A stretch of 55,501 bases of DNA from Alkalibacterium sp. 20 (GTDB taxonomy: Bacteria; Bacillota; Bacilli; Lactobacillales; Carnobacteriaceae_A). Numbering within the stretch: the first letter of the stretch is position 1; each line of letters starts with the position of its first letter. A program made the translations under genes and the position numbers. Below, piece after piece: positions 1 to 8,225 of the stretch. The notes below the pieces were generated by a model, which saw nothing but the letters and a program-made list of their open reading frames with translations, had not been told where the DNA came from and did not search any database. The stretch spans positions 1-55,501 of the forward strand of contig NZ_LSRN01000016.1 in the NCBI RefSeq assembly GCF_001885615.1. Reading direction: 5' to 3'.

Positions 1-51
1 ATGTATAGTCATCCTACGTCCTTTAATAACGTAACTTTTCTTATTATAACA
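1..51 (-). promoter_or_regulatory. Extended -10 promoter and likely start of a gene leaving the window
   Basis: On the minus strand a TGT-TATAAT extended -10 lies at 43-51. About 30 nt downstream is AAGGA, six bases before an ATG at 12-10 whose frame is open to the window edge. The -35 region is poor. This looks like the 5' end of the next minus-strand gene beyond rplT; its product cannot be told from four codons. Confidence 0.4.
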
Positions 52-94
52 CGAAGCTAAGAGAATACATTAAATGTTTTTGACTTTATAGTAA

Positions 95-146
95 TAAAAA
101 AACCATATAATCATGAGTAATATTTACTCGTAATTATATGGTTTAT
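95..146 (-). terminator. Rho-independent terminator of infC-rpmI-rplT
   Basis: A nearly perfect inverted repeat (AAACCATATAAT...ATTATATGGTTT, with an inner GAGTAA/TTACTC pair) lies just after the rplT stop. It is followed by an uninterrupted U-tract on the minus strand. It closes the translation-factor operon and is AT-rich but long. Confidence 0.85.
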
Positions 147-155
147 GTTTTAAGA

Positions 156-515
156 TTACTTATTTAATGCATCTTTAGCTTGATCTGTTAATGATGTAAA
201 TGCTACTGAATCATTTATTGCTAAATCAGCTAACATTTTACGGTTCATGTCTATACCCGCAATTTTCAATCCGTGCATAAATTTAGAATAGCTTAAACCA
301 TTCATACGTGATGCCGCATTGATACGTGCAATCCATAATCTACGGAAATTACGTTTATTTTGTTTACGGTCTCTGAAAGCATACATATATGATTTCATTA
401 CTTGTTGTTTTGCAACTTTGAACAAGCGATGTTTCGCACCATAATACCCTTTAGCTAATTTTAAAACGCGTTTACGGCGTCTGCGGGTTACTGTTCCACC
501 TTTTACTCGTGCCAT
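156..515 (-). CDS. rplT: 50S ribosomal protein L20
   Basis: L20 is an early-assembly protein of the large subunit that binds 23S rRNA. In Firmicutes it also represses its own operon by binding the infC leader. The 119-residue product has the usual length and the family start MARVKGG, followed by the very basic N-terminal arm (RRRRKRVLK) that threads into the rRNA. The globular C-terminal half carries the conserved LWIARINAA stretch. It is the last gene of infC-rpmI-rplT, 40 bp after rpmI, with a terminator directly downstream. Identification is certain from sequence and context. Confidence 0.98.
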   Translation of the reverse strand: MARVKGGTVTRRRRKRVLKLAKGYYGAKHRLFKVAKQQVMKSYMYAFRDRKQNKRNFRRLWIARINAASRMNGLSYSKFMHGLKIAGIDMNRKMLADLAINDSVAFTSLTDQAKDALNK

Positions 516-555
516 TGTTCTTCCTCCTTCAATACAATCCTATGATTCTAAATTA

Positions 556-756
556 TTATTTCATATAAGCTAATTGCTGTTTGATGCGTTTGTAGTCACT
601 AGAAGAAACCGTCGTAGATTTGCGTAAATTACGTTTTTGTTTTTGTGATTTATTCGCAAACATATGGCTAGTTTTAGCATGACCCCTTTTTAATTTACCT
701 GAACCAGTTCTTTTGAATCTTTTTGCTGATCCACTATGCGTTTTTTGCTTAGGCAT
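556..756 (-). CDS. rpmI: 50S ribosomal protein L35
   Basis: This is a small basic large-subunit protein of 66 residues, the usual size. It opens with [15 protein letters not shown], the canonical L35 N-terminus, and remains lysine- and arginine-rich throughout. It sits between infC and rplT, the invariant order in Bacilli, so all three are made from one transcript. That transcript is controlled by the leader upstream of infC. A strong AGGA-type ribosome site (GGAGGAAAAG) precedes the ATG. Nothing is unusual. Confidence 0.98.
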   Translation of the reverse strand: MPKQKTHSGSAKRFKRTGSGKLKRGHAKTSHMFANKSQKQKRNLRKSTTVSSSDYKRIKQQLAYMK

Positions 757-827
757 TTTACTTTTCCTCCAATACTCTTTTCTAAAAATTTTAAACAGAC
801 TTAAATTTAATGTAAGTCTAAAACTTA

Positions 828-1343
828 TTACTTTTCAATTTTCGGTGCGAGCATCAAGAACATGCTACGGCCATCCATTTTAGCTTTGGACTCAATTACT
901 GAAATATCAGATGCTTCGTCAGCCATGCGTTCCAACACTACACGTCCAAGTTCTTTATGAGTTATAGCTCGACCTCGGAAACGAATAGAAACTTTAACTT
1001 TATCGCCTTTTTCTAAGAATTTACGAGCGTTACGCAATTTTGTGTTAAAATCATGGTCATCAATAGTTGGACTCAATCGAATCTCTTTTATATTAACAAC
1101 TTTTTGATTTTTTCTTGCTTCACGTTCTTTTTTCTGTTGTTCATAGCGAAATTTACCATAATCCATAATACGAGCAACCGGTGGTTTAGCGTTAGGAGAA
1201 ACGAGTACTAAATCCATACGAGCTTCTTCTGCCAGTCTCATTGCTTCTTTAGTTTGGATCACGCCTATTTGTTCACCGTCTTTTCCTATCAATCGTACCT
1301 CATTGGTACGAATACGGTCGTTGACAATCATGTCTTTTGCTAT
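828..1343 (-). CDS. infC: Translation initiation factor IF-3 (probable AUA start)
   Basis: IF-3 binds the 30S subunit, keeps the subunits apart and rejects non-canonical start codons. The reading frame extends upstream to an ATG at 1394, but that ATG lies inside the leader attenuator and has no ribosome site. A strong GGAGGTGA ends about eight bases before the codon ATA (1343-1341), giving (M)[11 protein letters not shown], which matches the N-termini of Lactobacillales and Bacillus IF-3. The next ATG (MIVND) is about 20 nt from the ribosome site, too far. An AUA start would fit the known autoregulation in which IF-3 discriminates against its own rare start codon; related infC genes use AUU. 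The resulting 171 aa is normal length, with conserved [12 protein letters not shown] and [11 protein letters not shown] segments. Confidence 0.93.
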   Translation of the reverse strand: MAKDMIVNDRIRTNEVRLIGKDGEQIGVIQTKEAMRLAEEARMDLVLVSPNAKPPVARIMDYGKFRYEQQKKEREARKNQKVVNIKEIRLSPTIDDHDFNTKLRNARKFLEKGDKVKVSIRFRGRAITHKELGRVVLERMADEASDISVIESKAKMDGRSMFLMLAPKIEK

Positions 1344-1535
1344 GGTGGTCACCTCCAAAGTATTTGCGAGAAAAAACACAGAAAAAAACGACATTTCTAT
1401 AAGTTATAGAAATCCCGCCTTGTCTCCGCATAAAAACACAACTCATTGCGTTTCATTATATATACGTTCATATCTGCCCAGAGATTTTCATCTGCTTAGG
1501 CGAGAAGCGGGAGCTTCTGCTTTGTTTTCTCAACT
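1344..1535 (-). promoter_or_regulatory. infC-rpmI-rplT leader (L20-type autoregulatory leader)
   Basis: A 5' untranslated region of about 190 nt runs from the infC promoter to its ribosome site. It contains a strong GC-rich hairpin (AGAAGC-tccc/gcttct near 1500-1515), a GGCGGG segment near 1415, and an intrinsic terminator immediately before the gene. This architecture matches the Firmicutes L20 leader, in which L20 binding shifts the fold towards termination. I assign it by position and layout, not by a covariance-model match. Confidence 0.75.
1382..1413 (-). terminator. Attenuator terminator in the infC leader
   Basis: The perfect arms ATTTCTATAA and TTATAGAAAT at 1393-1413 are followed on the minus strand by a run of seven U at 1388-1382. 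It lies between leader and ribosome site, so it acts as the regulated terminator of the L20-type leader. Confidence 0.8.
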
Positions 1536-1540
1536 TTTAT

Positions 1541-1569
1541 ATAATACCAACAATTAGAATCAATGTCAA
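1541..1569 (-). promoter_or_regulatory. Sigma-A promoter of infC-rpmI-rplT
   Basis: On the minus strand a perfect TTGACA (1569-1564) is followed after 17 bases by TATTAT (1546-1541). It lies in the 40-bp gap after thrS, so the operon has its own start independent of thrS. Confidence 0.85.
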
Positions 1570-1587
1570 GCAGTGATTCACTGGCAA

Positions 1588-3519
1588 TTATTTTTTTCCT
1601 TCGTCTAGAAGTATAATCATAAATACATTTAAATCAATTGTCTCGGTTTTCTTCTCACCATATTTTCGAACAGACACTGTTCCTTCTTCCATTTCATTGT
1701 CGCCGATAACAAGTTGGTAAGGAATTTTCAACGTTTGAGCTTCCCGTATTTTATATCCCATTTTTTCGTTACGCATATCTACTTCTACGCGTAATCCTTT
1801 TGCAGTCATTTTTTCCTGCAACTCTTTTGCATAGTCACCATGAATATCTAAATTGACTGGAATGATTTTGGCTTGAACAGGCGCTAACCAAGTTGGGAAT
1901 GCTCCTTTGTATCGCTCTATCAAATACGCAACAAATCGTTCCATCGTAGAAACGATTCCTCGGTGGATAACAACTGGCCGATGATCATCTTGACCATCTT
2001 GACCGACGTAAGTTAGATCGAAGCGCTCAGGAAGCAAGAAATCAAGCTGGACCGTTGATAAGGTTTCTTCAATACCTAAAGCTGTTTTTACTTGAACATC
2101 AAGTTTAGGACCATAGAACGCAGCCTCACCAATCGCCTCGAAGTATTCAAGCCCCATGTCATCCAGCGTCTCTTTTAGCATGGACTCCGCTTTTTCCCAC
2201 ATCTCATCATCATCAAAATATTTCTCAGTATTCTGAGGATCACGATAACTCAGACGGAAACGATAATCTTTAATGTCAAAGTCTTCATAAACTGCAAGCA
2301 TCAAGTTCACGACTCGTTTGAATTCTTCTTTGATTTGATCAGGACGAACAAAAACGTGAGCATCATTTAATGTCATCTCACGTACACGTTGTAAGCCAGA
2401 TAAGGCGCCACTTTTTTCATAGCGATGCATTTGACCTAATTCAGCAATACGTATTGGTAAATCACGGTAACTGCGTACATCATTTTTGAAGATCATCATG
2501 TGATGCGGACAGTTCATTGGACGTAATACCAGCATTTCTCCATCACCCATATCCATTGGTGGAAACATATCCTCATGGTAATGATCCCAGTGGCCGGATT
2601 TTTTATAAAAGTCAACATTAGCCATAATAGGTGTGTAGACATGTTCATAGCCTAAGTTGATTTCTTTATCTGTTATATAACGTTCAATGATACGACGAAT
2701 CGTTGCTCCTTTGGGTAACCAGAACGGTAAACCAGATCCTACTTCAGGCGACAACATAAACAGGTCTAATTCCTTTCCCAATTTACGGTGATCCCGTTCT
2801 TTAGCTTCTTCACGCATTTTAAGGTATTCTTTTAATGCTTTCTTGTCAAAAAAGGCAGTGCCATACACACGTTGCATCATTTGATTGTCTGAATTCCCTC
2901 TCCAGTATGCTCCTGCTAGAGAGAGCATTTTAAAGACTTGAATGCGTCCGGTAGAAGGCACATGCACTCCTCGACATAAATCGACAAAATCACCCTGTTC
3001 GTATACAGAAATAATTTCATCTTCAGGTAATTCATTGATCAGTTCATTTTTATATGGATCATCTTTGAAAAGTTCTAATGCTTCTTCACGACTTACTTCT
3101 TTTCTTTCGATAGGTAAGTTTTCTTTGACAATGGCCATCATTTCTTGTTCGATTTTTTCTAAATCTTCTTCTGTAATCGGCTCTTTTGTATCTGTATCAT
3201 AGTAAAAACCATTTTCGATAGATGGTCCTACGCCAAATTTAACATCGGGATAGAGTCGTTTAATGGCTTGTGCCATTAAATGTGAGGTCGAATGACGTAA
3301 CACGGATAAGGCATCATCATGATCCGGCGTCACGATTTCCAACACCCCATCATTGTTTAAAGAGCGGTTAAAGTCAATGAGCTCTCCATTCCATTTTGCC
3401 GCTAATCCTTTTTTTTCTAATGATTTTGCTATACTTCCCGCAATATCTTTAGGGGTTGATCCCTGCTCTACTTCTTTAATTGTTCCGTCAGGCAATGTTA
3501 CTTTTATTTTATCAATCAT
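1588..3519 (-). CDS. thrS: Threonyl-tRNA synthetase
   Basis: This enzyme charges tRNA-Thr with threonine using ATP. The 643-residue product has the full bacterial layout. An N-terminal TGS domain (about 1-62) is followed by the editing domain, with its HSTSH motif near residue 75 and the CRGVH cysteine-histidine near 183. The class II catalytic core contains the zinc-binding cysteine in MNCPHH near residue 335 and the HRGI histidine near 512. The C-terminal anticodon-binding domain follows. It is a single-gene unit with its own promoter and T-box leader, between dnaI and the infC operon. Expression should rise when tRNA-Thr is uncharged. The start is the ATG following a GGAGG-type site. Confidence 0.98.
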   Translation of the reverse strand: MIDKIKVTLPDGTIKEVEQGSTPKDIAGSIAKSLEKKGLAAKWNGELIDFNRSLNNDGVLEIVTPDHDDALSVLRHSTSHLMAQAIKRLYPDVKFGVGPSIENGFYYDTDTKEPITEEDLEKIEQEMMAIVKENLPIERKEVSREEALELFKDDPYKNELINELPEDEIISVYEQGDFVDLCRGVHVPSTGRIQVFKMLSLAGAYWRGNSDNQMMQRVYGTAFFDKKALKEYLKMREEAKERDHRKLGKELDLFMLSPEVGSGLPFWLPKGATIRRIIERYITDKEINLGYEHVYTPIMANVDFYKKSGHWDHYHEDMFPPMDMGDGEMLVLRPMNCPHHMMIFKNDVRSYRDLPIRIAELGQMHRYEKSGALSGLQRVREMTLNDAHVFVRPDQIKEEFKRVVNLMLAVYEDFDIKDYRFRLSYRDPQNTEKYFDDDEMWEKAESMLKETLDDMGLEYFEAIGEAAFYGPKLDVQVKTALGIEETLSTVQLDFLLPERFDLTYVGQDGQDDHRPVVIHRGIVSTMERFVAYLIERYKGAFPTWLAPVQAKIIPVNLDIHGDYAKELQEKMTAKGLRVEVDMRNEKMGYKIREAQTLKIPYQLVIGDNEMEEGTVSVRKYGEKKTETIDLNVFMIILLDEGKK

Positions 3520-3545
3520 TTTTTCTCCTCCTTATTTAGGTAAAC

Positions 3546-3806
3546 AAAAATCCCATTGAATAAGACAATCTCATTCAATGGGACGTTAAATTCTACGTGG
3601 TTCCACCCAAATTTGTAGAAACACATGATTAAGTGTTTTCTACCTTCATTACTCTTTAACGCAGAGGCTACGACTATTTTTACTCAGTTTCAAAATAGCA
3701 CTCGAAAGGGGTCAATGATAATTAGTCTTAAGAATGTTGCAGCAGTCATTCTCTCTCTGAAAAGATAATTTATCAAGGATGTCTTTCTCTTTGTTTTATA
3801 GTTTTG
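3546..3806 (-). promoter_or_regulatory. T-box leader of thrS
   Basis: The minus strand shows the T-box sequence GGGTGGAACCACG (about 3596-3608), which pairs with the uncharged tRNA acceptor end. It is followed by a perfect terminator hairpin (TCCCATTGAAT/ATTCAATGGGA, 3551-3583) with a U-tract. A Stem I region lies upstream, with a GCUG loop near 3740. I cannot fix the specifier loop by eye; a threonine ACC triplet occurs at about 3710-3712, but pairing must be modelled. Readthrough into thrS is expected when tRNA-Thr is uncharged. Confidence 0.93.
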
Positions 3807-3811
3807 ATAGT

Positions 3812-3840
3812 ATCATAGGCACATTCTTTTTACAATACAA
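3812..3840 (-). promoter_or_regulatory. Promoter of the thrS T-box transcript
   Basis: On the minus strand TTGTAT (3840-3835) and TATGAT (3817-3812) are separated by 17 bases, just after the dnaI stop and just before the T-box leader. An overlapping TTGTAA/TACTAT pair shifted downstream by a few bases is an alternative. Confidence 0.6.
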
Positions 3841-3845
3841 TTAAT

Positions 3846-4775
3846 TTATTTGTGTCTTCTATTTTCTCCAGATATTTCAACTTCTTCAGCTAAGAAACGA
3901 ATTCTCTCCATTATACGTTTAGCTTTAAGTGGCTCATTTTCTCCACGTTGAGATGTTGTCAGATGTTCTTTTTCCAGTTGATTCATGTTGAAATTCGAAG
4001 TGAAAAATGTTGGCAGTTCCTCCTGCATACGGTACTGTAAAATAATACCCAGCACATCGTCACGTATCCACGAGGACATGGAATCGGCTCCGATATCATC
4101 GATCATGAGCAATTTAGCCCGTTTAAAACTGTCTAATTTATCTTCTGTTGTGTTTTTTCCAATGGAATTTTTCATTTCAACAGCAAACGTGGGAAAATGA
4201 ACGATTGTCGAGGAGTATCCTTGCTCTGACAACTCATGTGCGATGGCCCCGAGTAAATACGTTTTGCCAACGCCAAAAGCACCGTGCAGATATAATCCTT
4301 TGTGAAACCCCTTAGGATTATTGATATATGATTCAATAAACGTCATCGCTTTTTCCAAAGCCACTTGACGCTTTTTAGTCACTTCGAAAGATTCAAAAGA
4401 TGCATTTTTTAAATCCTTCGGCAGAAAGACTGACTGAATACGACTTTTAATTTTTTCTTCCTCTCGCTTATTAACTAATTCGGGAGTCGGTTCATACGTT
4501 ACATCTATCCGGTGATTATTTAAAATAAGTTTTGGAACGTACCCAGGAGCCAATCCTTCGTCAGATTTTTCAGTTTTCTTTTTTTCTGATACGAATTCAT
4601 AAAGTTTGGAAGCACTTCTCTCAATGGCTGTTTTATCTAAGGCATCTTTATTGTCTGCAATAAACTTTTTCACATCCGGATCCTTAAACACCTGATTTTT
4701 CATAATATCTTGATAGGTTTGATTCATTTTATTAGCATCCATCATTTTACCAAGTTGATTTTTCAGACTTTTCAT
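3846..4775 (-). CDS. dnaI: Primosomal protein DnaI (helicase loader)
   Basis: DnaI loads the replicative helicase DnaC (DnaB-type) onto single-stranded DNA at oriC and at restarted forks. The 309-residue product has the family two-domain form: an N-terminal helicase-binding region (about 1-130) and a C-terminal AAA+ domain. The latter has Walker A GAFGVGKTYLL, Walker B LLMIDDIGAD and a sensor TSNFN. Its ATG overlaps the dnaB stop by one base (TAATG), so the two are translationally coupled. It ends the polA-mutM-coaE-nrdR-dnaB-dnaI run, as in Bacillus. There is only a short gap before the thrS promoter. Confidence 0.96.
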   Translation of the reverse strand: MKSLKNQLGKMMDANKMNQTYQDIMKNQVFKDPDVKKFIADNKDALDKTAIERSASKLYEFVSEKKKTEKSDEGLAPGYVPKLILNNHRIDVTYEPTPELVNKREEEKIKSRIQSVFLPKDLKNASFESFEVTKKRQVALEKAMTFIESYINNPKGFHKGLYLHGAFGVGKTYLLGAIAHELSEQGYSSTIVHFPTFAVEMKNSIGKNTTEDKLDSFKRAKLLMIDDIGADSMSSWIRDDVLGIILQYRMQEELPTFFTSNFNMNQLEKEHLTTSQRGENEPLKAKRIMERIRFLAEEVEISGENRRHK

Positions 4776-6169
4776 TAGTCGTCACCACTTTTCTGCTTTC
4801 GGATTTTTCTTAATTTTTCTCTAAACGCTTCTTCCTCTTCTTTGCTGATCTTCTCATCTGTTTGTTCTGACTCATTAGCCCAGGATGGTAGAGTTTCTTT
4901 TCTGCCGGAAGACTGCTTGTATTTAGATTTTGACCACGTTTGAGTTTGCGTCTGTTTTTGTTTATTTTTTTCTCTGACCGAATCATAGAGTTCTTTAACT
5001 TTTATGATTGCCTCTTCAGGCGAATTCACTTTGCTTTGAGCCCAGTCATTAGCAATTTTATTTGCTAAGTTTTTTTCTAAAGTGGGTGCATTTTTAACGA
5101 CTAATATATAATTCATTAAAATATTAATGACGGCAGTTGATAAAGGTGCTTGTTCGACAAGTTCTTTTAATAGCCAGGTTTCATTGGACGATACATACCC
5201 GCCTTTTTGCTGTTTTATTGATTTCAGATAGGCAAACGGTTGCGTTTTTTCAGCATGCAGAATAATTTCGATTTCTTCTCTTGAAATTCCTTTTGCTCTC
5301 AACTCCGAGATTCTCGTATTGTCATCCTGACCCGCTGGTGTTTTAGATCTGACCTGCTTGGCTTTACCTAAGAAGTGATCATGAATAATCCGCGTCAATG
5401 TATTGCCGTTTACTTGACCAGATGTAATATCTGCCGCTTCAAGTACGAATTTTTGCATCTCTAATTCATTGACCGCATATATCGAATGGAAGGTTTCGAT
5501 TAACTGTTTTATCTCCGGAGTGATGGCTTGAGAACTAATGAAATGTTTATTTAATCCTGATGAAAAAAAGGACCAGTCAAAGTCACTATCTTTTGATATT
5601 TCATCTATAAGAGATGTTTTGGTTAATTCATTCGGTGTATCTATCCTATTAAATGACTCAGTGTAGTTTTCCATATTGAAATGAATGACATCCTGGAAAG
5701 CTTTTGTGATTTCTCTATAATTATCGTTGGATTTGATAGGTTTAATAAACTTTTCTCTTCGCTCTGAAACTAGACGTTCCCCCAGCTTTTCTGTCAGCAA
5801 CATTCTCAACATGGTATCGTTAAAAAAATGGATTGGGGCTAAAGGTGCCTCTAGAACAAACAAATAAATTTCTTCATTTTCTTTGTGATTGAAAACTTTT
5901 AGTAATCCATACGCCTCTAGTTTTGTTCTTGCTTCGTAATATTCTTTAATACCTATGTCTAATTGAGCGAGAATATCAGAAAGAGTCAATTCTTTCTCGT
6001 CCAGGACATTTAAATATTCTTTGATCAACAAGTAAAGACTCGCTGCATTTATTCCCATCAGCGGCTGATATAACGAAAGAATGGTAGAGATGTTCACATC
6101 AGAAAGGATAGCAGATTTGGTAAGTATCAATGTGTCTTTTGGACGAAGATTTTTCCATGGGTAACTCAT
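4775..6169 (-). CDS. dnaB: Replication initiation and membrane attachment protein DnaB
   Basis: In Firmicutes this is not the helicase. It is the initiation protein that works with DnaD and DnaI at oriC and at restarted forks and attaches the origin to the membrane. The 464-residue product starts MSYPWKNLRPKD. It carries the paired DnaB/DnaD-type domains, the second around residues 270-400, and ends in a basic glutamine/lysine-rich tail. No enzyme motif is expected. It lies 23 bp after nrdR and overlaps dnaI, the conserved nrdR-dnaB-dnaI order. Sequence drift in this family is high, so context carries weight. Confidence 0.93.
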   Translation of the reverse strand: MSYPWKNLRPKDTLILTKSAILSDVNISTILSLYQPLMGINAASLYLLIKEYLNVLDEKELTLSDILAQLDIGIKEYYEARTKLEAYGLLKVFNHKENEEIYLFVLEAPLAPIHFFNDTMLRMLLTEKLGERLVSERREKFIKPIKSNDNYREITKAFQDVIHFNMENYTESFNRIDTPNELTKTSLIDEISKDSDFDWSFFSSGLNKHFISSQAITPEIKQLIETFHSIYAVNELEMQKFVLEAADITSGQVNGNTLTRIIHDHFLGKAKQVRSKTPAGQDDNTRISELRAKGISREEIEIILHAEKTQPFAYLKSIKQQKGGYVSSNETWLLKELVEQAPLSTAVINILMNYILVVKNAPTLEKNLANKIANDWAQSKVNSPEEAIIKVKELYDSVREKNKQKQTQTQTWSKSKYKQSSGRKETLPSWANESEQTDEKISKEEEEAFREKLRKIRKQKSGDD

Positions 6170-6192
6170 TATATTATATATCCTTTCAAATA

Positions 6193-6657
6193 CTATTTAT
6201 CTTTTCTCTTTTTTTCCAATTCTTTCATTTCCTGCATGAAGACTTCGATATCCTTGAATTGACGATAAACACTTGCAAAACGAATATAGGCTACATCATC
6301 TAGATCTACCAGTTCGTTCATGACAAATTCTCCGATTTTTGTAGAAGGAACTTCACTGAGTCCTAAATCACGTATTTTATATTCTACTTTATGAACAATG
6401 TTTTCTTGATCTTCCGCAGTTACAGGGCGTTTTTCACACGCTCTACGTATCCCTCTCAATAATTTCTCTCTACTAAATTCTTCACGATTTCCATTTTTTT
6501 TGACAACTAAAATAGCACCTTGCTCAATTCTCTCAAATGTAGTAAATCTAAAGGAACACTTTTCACATTCACGTCGCCGTCTAATGGCTCTGGCGTCATC
6601 AGCTGGTCGACTATCAATAACTCGACTTCCATTGTGTTGACATCTTGGACACTGCAT
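6193..6657 (-). CDS. nrdR: Transcriptional repressor NrdR
   Basis: NrdR represses ribonucleotide reductase genes, sensing ATP/dATP through an ATP-cone. The N-terminal zinc ribbon has two cysteine pairs (CPRC and CEKC), followed by [11 protein letters not shown] and the ATP-cone ([11 protein letters not shown] onward). The longest frame begins at 6666, but its ATG directly abuts the AAAGGG ribosome site. The ATG three codons later (6657) sits nine bases from that site and gives [10 protein letters not shown], the family's normal start, so I use it (154 aa). The target ribonucleotide reductase genes are not in this window and no NrdR boxes were recognised here. It precedes dnaB as in other Firmicutes. 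Confidence 0.95.
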   Translation of the reverse strand: MQCPRCQHNGSRVIDSRPADDARAIRRRRECEKCSFRFTTFERIEQGAILVVKKNGNREEFSREKLLRGIRRACEKRPVTAEDQENIVHKVEYKIRDLGLSEVPSTKIGEFVMNELVDLDDVAYIRFASVYRQFKDIEVFMQEMKELEKKRKDK

Positions 6658-6706
6658 GCATTTCATCCCTTTACTAAAGATTTCTTAAAGTTATTATACC
6701 ATATGA

Positions 6707-7315
6707 CTACAAGGGTGACGAATACCCATTTTTTGTCAACCATTCATCTATTTGATGAATGGTTTGATGGATCGTTCCGTTATTATCAATGACCACATCT
6801 GCTTTATTTTTTTTTGTTTCCAGTGATTCTTGTGCTTCAATGCGCTTTACAGCTTCTGCTTCTGTTAGCTGATCTCTATTTCTCAATCGACTCAACTGAG
6901 TGGCATAATCGGTATAGACCACCATCACTTCATCCACGTATTTTTCATAACCCGTTTCATATAGCAGCGGAATATCAATAACGATTAGTGGGTACTTGCG
7001 TTCACTCATTTCTAGTCTTTTCTTCATTATTTCATTGAATATATCTTCATGCATCAGCGCATTTAAATGACGCAGTTTTTCTTTATCATCGAATACGACT
7101 TCTCCTAAGCGCTTCCTGTTTATTGAGCGGTCTTTGTTTATAATTTCTCCACCAAAAAAATCAACGACTTTGGCATACGTGGGCTCATCAGGTTCCATAA
7201 TCGTTCTTGCAATGACATCTGCATCGATCACTGGAAAACCTATTTTTTTCAGATACTGACTAACAGTTGATTTTCCACTGGCAATACCACCAGTCAACCC
7301 TAATACATGAGACAA
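6707..7315 (-). CDS. coaE: Dephospho-CoA kinase
   Basis: This enzyme performs the last step of coenzyme A synthesis, phosphorylating the ribose 3'-hydroxyl of dephospho-CoA. The P-loop is GLTGGIASGKST at the very N-terminus, followed by the FPVIDADVIAR substrate segment and the LIVIDIPLLYE motif. A longer frame exists upstream inside mutM. The start consistent with family length is the TTG at 7315, preceded by GGAAGGTGA, giving MSHVLGLTGG and 202 aa. It begins five bases after the mutM stop and is co-transcribed with polA and mutM. The only odd point is the rare TTG start. Confidence 0.95.
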   Translation of the reverse strand: MSHVLGLTGGIASGKSTVSQYLKKIGFPVIDADVIARTIMEPDEPTYAKVVDFFGGEIINKDRSINRKRLGEVVFDDKEKLRHLNALMHEDIFNEIMKKRLEMSERKYPLIVIDIPLLYETGYEKYVDEVMVVYTDYATQLSRLRNRDQLTEAEAVKRIEAQESLETKKNKADVVIDNNGTIHQTIHQIDEWLTKNGYSSPL

Positions 7316-7320
7316 GACGT

Positions 7321-8151
7321 TCACCTTCCAATTTTCTGACAATGGGGACAATAATGCGTTCCTCGTTGTGCTACTTTTATTTTTTCGATCGTGTGGTGAC
7401 ACCGTTGACATGTTTCGTCTTTTTTCCCGTAAACTTTCAAATACGACTGATAGCTTCCTTCAACTCCAAAGGCATTTGAATAAGTTCGAATCGTCGTTCC
7501 ACCCTTTTCTACAGCTTTACTCATGATACCGATAATTGAATTTTTCAATTTTTCTATTTCATCGCTGCTTAAGGCGCTTCCCTTTCTTTCGGGATGTATA
7601 TAAGCATCATAAAGTATTTCATCAGCATAAATATTACCTATGCCTGCCACTGTTTTTTGATCAAGTAAGCATGCTTTTATAGGTCTTTCAGTTTTTTTCA
7701 ATGCTTTTATCAGGTGCTCTGTTCTTAATGTTTCCACGGTCGGTTCAGGCCCTAAGTTCTTGATCGAAGGATGTAAATGCAGTTTATCTTTATCTACTAA
7801 ACTCATTTTACCAAATTTCCTCACATCCAGATATCTGAGCTGTTCATCAGAATTCAATTCGAATACCACATGTGTATGTTTGGTCAAAGGCCTTGTTGCT
7901 TTTTCAATACGATACTTTCCTTCCATTCTCAAATGACTAATTAAAACATAATCAGTCAAGATAAATAATAAAAATTTCCCTTGACGTTTGATATCTATAA
8001 TTTCCTGGCCTCTTAATTTTTTTTGAAATTCAAAAACAGAGGGTTCTTTTATTATATTCGACCACAGGACCCGTGTATCAATGATTATCTTTCCTAAAAC
8101 CAAATTTTTTAGTCCATTTTTCACATTTTCTACTTCTGGCAATTCAGGCAC
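7321..8151 (-). CDS. mutM: Formamidopyrimidine-DNA glycosylase (MutM/Fpg)
   Basis: MutM removes 8-oxoguanine and formamidopyrimidines from DNA and cleaves the abasic site. Catalysis needs proline 2 as nucleophile, so the protein must begin MPELPEVE. That places the start at the GTG at 8151, not at the ATG three codons upstream. The 276-aa product then has Pro2, Glu3 and a lysine near 59 (RQGK). It also has the helix-two-turn-helix segment QKTVAGIGNIYADE and a C-terminal CxxC...CxxC zinc finger (CQRC, CPHC). It lies between polA and coaE in a repair/replication operon; a weak hairpin terminator separates it from polA. Confidence 0.96.
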   Translation of the reverse strand: MPELPEVENVKNGLKNLVLGKIIIDTRVLWSNIIKEPSVFEFQKKLRGQEIIDIKRQGKFLLFILTDYVLISHLRMEGKYRIEKATRPLTKHTHVVFELNSDEQLRYLDVRKFGKMSLVDKDKLHLHPSIKNLGPEPTVETLRTEHLIKALKKTERPIKACLLDQKTVAGIGNIYADEILYDAYIHPERKGSALSSDEIEKLKNSIIGIMSKAVEKGGTTIRTYSNAFGVEGSYQSYLKVYGKKDETCQRCHHTIEKIKVAQRGTHYCPHCQKIGR

Positions 8152-8187
8152 ATGTTTCATCTCTTTCTTTAAAAAATTAGACTCAAT

Positions 8188-8218
8188 AAAAGAAGCGAGA
8201 ATTTCTCCCGCTCCTTTT
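8188..8218 (-). terminator. Hairpin terminator between polA and mutM
   Basis: On the minus strand AAAAGGAGCGGGAGAAA folds against TTCTCGCTTCTTTT, leaving a short U-run. It would terminate part of the polA transcript; mutM is still expected to be reached by readthrough because the spacing and order are operon-like. Confidence 0.7.
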
Positions 8219-8225
8219 ATACTGA

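Noticed and set aside
1303-1557. Plus-strand ORF across the infC leader
   Set aside because: It is antisense to the structured leader and infC start, with no ribosome site; explained by the leader.
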